Shown: positions 60,557 to 64,000 of the stretch, in pieces | Position numbering within the stretch: the first letter of the stretch is position 1 | How the letters are laid out: the number at the start of each line of letters is the position of its first letter | Position numbers and translations under genes: made by a program | The notes under the pieces: model-generated | What the model saw: only the letters and a program-made list of their open reading frames with translations | Database searches by the model: none | What the model was told of the DNA's origin: nothing | Assembly: GCF_000014585.1 (NCBI RefSeq) | Contig: NC_008319.1 | Coordinates: 1,984,001-2,048,000 of the forward strand | Direction of reading: 5' to 3' | DNA length: 64,000 nucleotides | Source: Synechococcus sp. CC9311 | Lineage (GTDB): Bacteria; Cyanobacteriota; Cyanobacteriia; PCC-6307; Cyanobiaceae

Positions 60557-61852
60557 TTGATCGAGAGATACACCCTGCCCGAGATGGGCGAGATCTGGAC
60601 AGACCGTGCCAAATACCAAAGTTGGCTGGATGTTGAGGTTGCAGCCTGTGAGGCCAACTGCAGGCTTGGTCGTGTCCCAAAGGATGCGATGCAAACGATT
60701 CGCGAACAGTCGGCATTTGAACCGGAAAGGATCCTTGAGATCGAGGCCGAGGTCCGCCACGACGTCATCGCTTTCTTGACCAATGTGAATGAGCACGTTG
60801 GCGATGCAGGACGGTACATCCACGTCGGCATGACCAGTAGCGACGTTCTCGATACAGGCCTGGCGCTGCAGTTGAAAGCCTCAGTCGTTCTTCTGCGCAA
60901 GGAGTTGAGAGCCTTGGACGAAGCGATTGCCAAGCTGGCGGCCGAACACAAAGCCACCGTGATGATCGGCCGTTCTCATGCGATCCATGGAGAACCGATC
61001 ACCTTTGGCTTTAAGTTGGCTGGTTGGTTGGCCGAAACCCGCCGAAATTGTGAGCGTCTGGCTCGCCTTGAGCGTGATGTAGCCGTAGGCCAAGTGAGCG
61101 GGGCAATGGGCACCTACGCCAATACGGATCCGGAGGTGGAAAAGCTCACCTGCGAGATTCTCGGCCTCACTCCCGACACGGCAAGCACTCAGGTGATCTC
61201 CCGCGATCGCCATGCCGACTATGTGCAGATCCTCGCCCTGGTTGGAGCCTCGCTCGATCGATTCGCAACCGAGATTCGCAACCTGCAGCGCACTGATGTT
61301 CTGGAGGTCGAAGAAAGCTTCGCCAAGGGGCAGAAAGGAAGCTCGGCCATGCCACATAAACGCAACCCGATTCGCAGCGAACGGATCAGCGGATTAGCGC
61401 GCGTGCTGCGCAGCTACGTTGTGGCGGCTCTGGAAAACGTGGCTCTCTGGCACGAACGTGACATCAGCCACAGCTCAACAGAACGGATGATGCTGCCGGA
61501 CTGCTCTGTCACCCTGCACTTCATGCTGCGAGAGATGACCGCCGTCATCTCTGGCCTCGGCGTTTACCCAGAAAACATGATCCGCAACATGAATGTCTAC
61601 GGCGGGGTGGTCTTCAGCCAACGGGTACTGCTTGCCCTCGTGGATGGGGGTATGAGCCGGGAGGATGCTTACGAAGTGGTGCAGCGCAACGCCCACAGCG
61701 CTTGGAACACCAATGGTGGTGACTTCCGCGCCAACCTTCAAAGCGATCCCGAGGTGAGCAACAAGCTCAATGCAGACCAACTGGCGGAGTGTTTCAGCAC
61801 CCAGCTGCACCAAGCCAACCTAGGGGTGGTCTGGGACCGACTCGGCCTCTGA
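60557..61852 (+). CDS. purB: Adenylosuccinate lyase
   Basis: PurB acts twice in purine synthesis, releasing fumarate from SAICAR and from adenylosuccinate. The 431 residues show IGRSHAIHGEPITFGFK near 137 (catalytic His), the signature loop KGSSAMPHKRNPIRSE near 258 (catalytic Ser), and the conserved RDISHSSTERMMLPD near 296. The TTG start (MIERYTLPEMGEIW) fits the family. Fumarate released here can enter FumC, encoded two genes on. Confidence 0.96.
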   Translation: MIERYTLPEMGEIWTDRAKYQSWLDVEVAACEANCRLGRVPKDAMQTIREQSAFEPERILEIEAEVRHDVIAFLTNVNEHVGDAGRYIHVGMTSSDVLDTGLALQLKASVVLLRKELRALDEAIAKLAAEHKATVMIGRSHAIHGEPITFGFKLAGWLAETRRNCERLARLERDVAVGQVSGAMGTYANTDPEVEKLTCEILGLTPDTASTQVISRDRHADYVQILALVGASLDRFATEIRNLQRTDVLEVEESFAKGQKGSSAMPHKRNPIRSERISGLARVLRSYVVAALENVALWHERDISHSSTERMMLPDCSVTLHFMLREMTAVISGLGVYPENMIRNMNVYGGVVFSQRVLLALVDGGMSREDAYEVVQRNAHSAWNTNGGDFRANLQSDPEVSNKLNADQLAECFSTQLHQANLGVVWDRLGL

Positions 61853-61856
61853 GTCA

Positions 61857-61958
61857 ATGTTCTGGACTCCCTATGCCGACTGGATTTATGTGGTGGTGAG
61901 CGTGAGCGGGATGCTGCTCATCATCGTGGTGGTCCTTCGCCCTGACGCAAAGTCATGA
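61857..61958 (+). CDS. 33-residue single-helix membrane peptide between purB and fumC
   Basis: An ATG frame coding MFWTPYADWIYVVVSVSGML, then a hydrophobic stretch and LRPDAKS. It has one membrane helix, starts four bases after the purB stop, and its stop overlaps the fumC ATG (ATGA). The tight fit supports translation. It has the form of tiny photosystem or cytochrome b6f subunits but matches none I can name. Confidence 0.6.
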   Translation: MFWTPYADWIYVVVSVSGMLLIIVVVLRPDAKS

Positions 61959-63346
61959 CCCAAACAACAAGGACTGAATACGACAGCATGGGGCCTGTAG
62001 AGGTGCCGGCCAAAGCCCTCTGGGGGGCGCAGACCCAACGCTCTCTCCAAAACTTCGCCATTAGCGATGACCGCATTCCTGTTGATCTAATCCATGCCTT
62101 AGCGCAAATCAAACAGGCGGCAGCGATCGTGAACGCTCGCCTGGGGGTGTTGGATAACAACCGACGCGACCTGATCGTGAAGGTGGCGGCCGACATTGCC
62201 GAGGGTCGTCACGACGATCAGTTCCCCCTAAGGGTTTGGCAAACGGGTAGCGGCACCCAAACAAACATGAATGTCAATGAGGTGATCAGCAACCTGGTGT
62301 CGCGAAGCGTGGGAGAACCATTAGGCAGCCATCAGCCGGTACACCCCAACGATCACGTCAACCGCTCGCAGTCAACCAACGACGCCTTCCCAGCAGCGAT
62401 CCACATCGCTGCTGCAGCCGGCATTCAATACCGGCTGTTGCCGGAAGTCCAACAACTCAGCGAGGCGTTTGCCACCAAGAGTGAGGCCTGGCAAGACATC
62501 GTGAAGATTGGCAGGACCCACCTACAGGATGCGGTGCCGCTGACCCTTGGCCAAGAAGCTTCTGCTTGGCGCGATCAACTCAGCAGTGCCAGGAACCGAA
62601 TCGAAACATCGTTGCAGGAGCTATACCCGCTCCCGCTCGGTGGCACCGCGGTTGGAACGGGCCTCAATGCCCCAGAAGGCTTCGCCTACCAAGCAGCGAC
62701 TGAACTGGCACGCTTGAGCGGCTTGCCCTTGATCTCGGCTCCGAACAAGTTTGCTGTGATGGCAAGCCATGACGGCCTAGTGAATGCCATGGGCCAGCTG
62801 CGACTCCTCGCGGTGAGCTTGCTGAAGATCGCCAACGACCTCCGTCTCCTCGCCTGCGGCCCACGCGCCGGCCTAGCGGAATTGCATTTGCCTGAGAACG
62901 AACCAGGCAGTTCGATCATGCCTGGCAAGGTGAACCCCACCCAGTGCGAAGCGATGGCGATGGTTTGCACCCAGGTGATCGGCCTTGATGCAGCCGTTGC
63001 AATGGCCGGGGCTGGCGGCCACCTGCAGATGAATGTCTACAAACCACTGATCGGCTTCAACCTGCTGCAAACGATCACGCTGCTCACCGATGCCTGCCAT
63101 TCCTTCAGGGTGGCAATGGTGGAAGGCATCAAACCCAACCTCAGTCGGATCCAACGCGATGTGGAGCAATCCCTGATGCTCGTTACTCCGCTTGCACCTG
63201 TGATCGGGTACGACAAGGCCAGTGCGATCGCTAAGTATGCCCACGAACAGGGATCAAGCCTGCGCGATGCAGCCCTAGAACTGGGCTACGTGAATGCAAC
63301 GGAATTCGATCGAATTATTGATCCCGCAGCCATGACGAATCCTTGA
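61955..63346 (+). CDS. fumC: Class II fumarase
   Basis: FumC hydrates fumarate to malate. The 463 residues include SGTQTNMNVNEVISN near 98, HPNDHVNRSQSTNDAFPAAI near 129, GRTHLQDAVPLTLGQE near 187 (catalytic His), and the signature GSSIMPGKVNPTQCEA near 318 (catalytic Ser loop). It follows purB and the small membrane peptide. It converges with the helicase gene at a five-base gap. Confidence 0.96.
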   Translation: MTQTTRTEYDSMGPVEVPAKALWGAQTQRSLQNFAISDDRIPVDLIHALAQIKQAAAIVNARLGVLDNNRRDLIVKVAADIAEGRHDDQFPLRVWQTGSGTQTNMNVNEVISNLVSRSVGEPLGSHQPVHPNDHVNRSQSTNDAFPAAIHIAAAAGIQYRLLPEVQQLSEAFATKSEAWQDIVKIGRTHLQDAVPLTLGQEASAWRDQLSSARNRIETSLQELYPLPLGGTAVGTGLNAPEGFAYQAATELARLSGLPLISAPNKFAVMASHDGLVNAMGQLRLLAVSLLKIANDLRLLACGPRAGLAELHLPENEPGSSIMPGKVNPTQCEAMAMVCTQVIGLDAAVAMAGAGGHLQMNVYKPLIGFNLLQTITLLTDACHSFRVAMVEGIKPNLSRIQRDVEQSLMLVTPLAPVIGYDKASAIAKYAHEQGSSLRDAALELGYVNATEFDRIIDPAAMTNP

Positions 63347-63351
63347 AGCGG

Positions 63352-64000
63352 TCAGGCAGCCCGTTCAGTCGCGGCATTGAGACCGCTGGATTCGGCAGCC
63401 GCGGCCTTCAGTACCTGGTCAGCCTCCGCGACCGGGAAACGATTAATCGCAATTAAGGCCGCACGGGCGTTTTTGCGCAGCTGCTCACTAATCGCCTCGC
63501 AGTAGGGCACCTGAGCCAGTAAATCCACCGTGCGCCGCATGATCCGCACCACATCTCCTTCATCCAAAGAGGTGTTAGCAATCAGATCATTCCAGGATGT
63601 TCCCTTCGCCCAAGCCTCCACCAAGCCCATCAATTCAGGCTCCCACCAAGCTGGCACCACCACCTTGAAACGCTCCTGAGCCCGCAAAAGCTCCCGACGG
63701 ATACCAGACAAATCATGCAGAGCCTCTTCCGCAAGAGGAGGCGCCGGGAATGCACTCCAAAGATCTGGACGATTGACCTCCGTGCTGATGGCCTCAAACA
63801 CTGCAGCCAGTTCTGCTGGAGGCAACTCATCGAGATGACCACTCATCAGTGCCAGACCAAGCCAGAGCTCGTTGTCACCACGAAGAGCGGCAACGGTGCG
63901 ACCTATCTCCGTTGGTTCCAAGTCATCCAGGCAGCCAAAGTGCCGCAGGATCTCAATGAGAGCTAAAAATATCTCCCAGTGCCGGTTGGAGCGGTGATGG
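63352..64000 (-). CDS. Ski2-like DEAD/DEAH-box RNA helicase, C-terminal part
   Basis: The frame stays open to the window end, so only the last 216 or so residues are visible. They form a DSHCT-type helical domain as found at the end of Mtr4/Ski2-like helicases: RHWEIFLALIEILRHFGCLD, then GRTVAALRGDNELWLGLALMSG, EVNRPDLWSAFP and DVVRIMRRTVDLLAQVPYC. The ATPase domains lie outside the window. An internal ATG near 63921 is not the true start. Confidence 0.85.
   Translation of the reverse strand, partial: HHRSNRHWEIFLALIEILRHFGCLDDLEPTEIGRTVAALRGDNELWLGLALMSGHLDELPPAELAAVFEAISTEVNRPDLWSAFPAPPLAEEALHDLSGIRRELLRAQERFKVVVPAWWEPELMGLVEAWAKGTSWNDLIANTSLDEGDVVRIMRRTVDLLAQVPYCEAISEQLRKNARAALIAINRFPVAEADQVLKAAAAESSGLNAATERAA

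Overview
The window comes from a marine picocyanobacterium of the Synechococcus type. The evidence is a phycobilisome core cluster (apcE, apcA, apcB, apcC), an IsiA/Pcb-type chlorophyll antenna, PsbY, a high-light-inducible protein, FtrV, Ycf65/PSRP-3 and the split cyanobacterial ATP synthase loci. Gene density and coding style suggest a coastal strain of moderate GC. The species is inferred and was not checked by search.

From 1 to about 28.6 kb the sequence is compact core genome. It holds an S4-domain gene (cut by the window start), tRNA-Val(GAC), murD, an EVE-domain gene, rpoZ with small DUF genes, a truncated Hsp70 with a membrane partner, ftrV, pyrR, gpmI, secG, an ammonium transporter broken by a one-base frameshift, mscL, groES-groEL under a CIRCE operator, atpD-atpC, PSRP-3, a TalC-like aldolase, a HAD phosphatase, a cation antiporter and pepP. 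It closes with a tight run of CBS/DUF21 protein, GTPase, nadD, nadE and ald.

From about 28.6 to 38.2 kb lies an AT-rich, low-density accessory stretch. It starts with a lone SagB-type dehydrogenase and then carries many tiny genes. Several are shorter than usual gene-calling limits: psbY (43 aa), an hli gene (45 aa), and several unknown peptides of about 32-43 aa, some linked by overlaps, hairpins or palindromes. It ends at the IsiA/Pcb antenna gene, which has a clear terminator.

From 39.4 to 64 kb the core resumes. A five-gene minus-strand operon (2OG oxygenase, ferredoxin, small protein, DUF3326, YchJ) lies downstream of the large atp operon (atp1-atpB-E-F'-F-H-A-G), itself preceded by an overlapping methyltransferase. 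Then come apcE-apcABC, ftsW, the System II cytochrome c assembly pair ccdA-ccs1, queF, a small gene plus glnB behind an NtcA-like site, tlyA, purB, a 33-residue membrane peptide overlapping fumC, and the 3' end of a Ski2-like helicase. Together the genes cover light harvesting, ATP synthesis, nitrogen sensing, NAD synthesis, protein folding and cell-wall growth.
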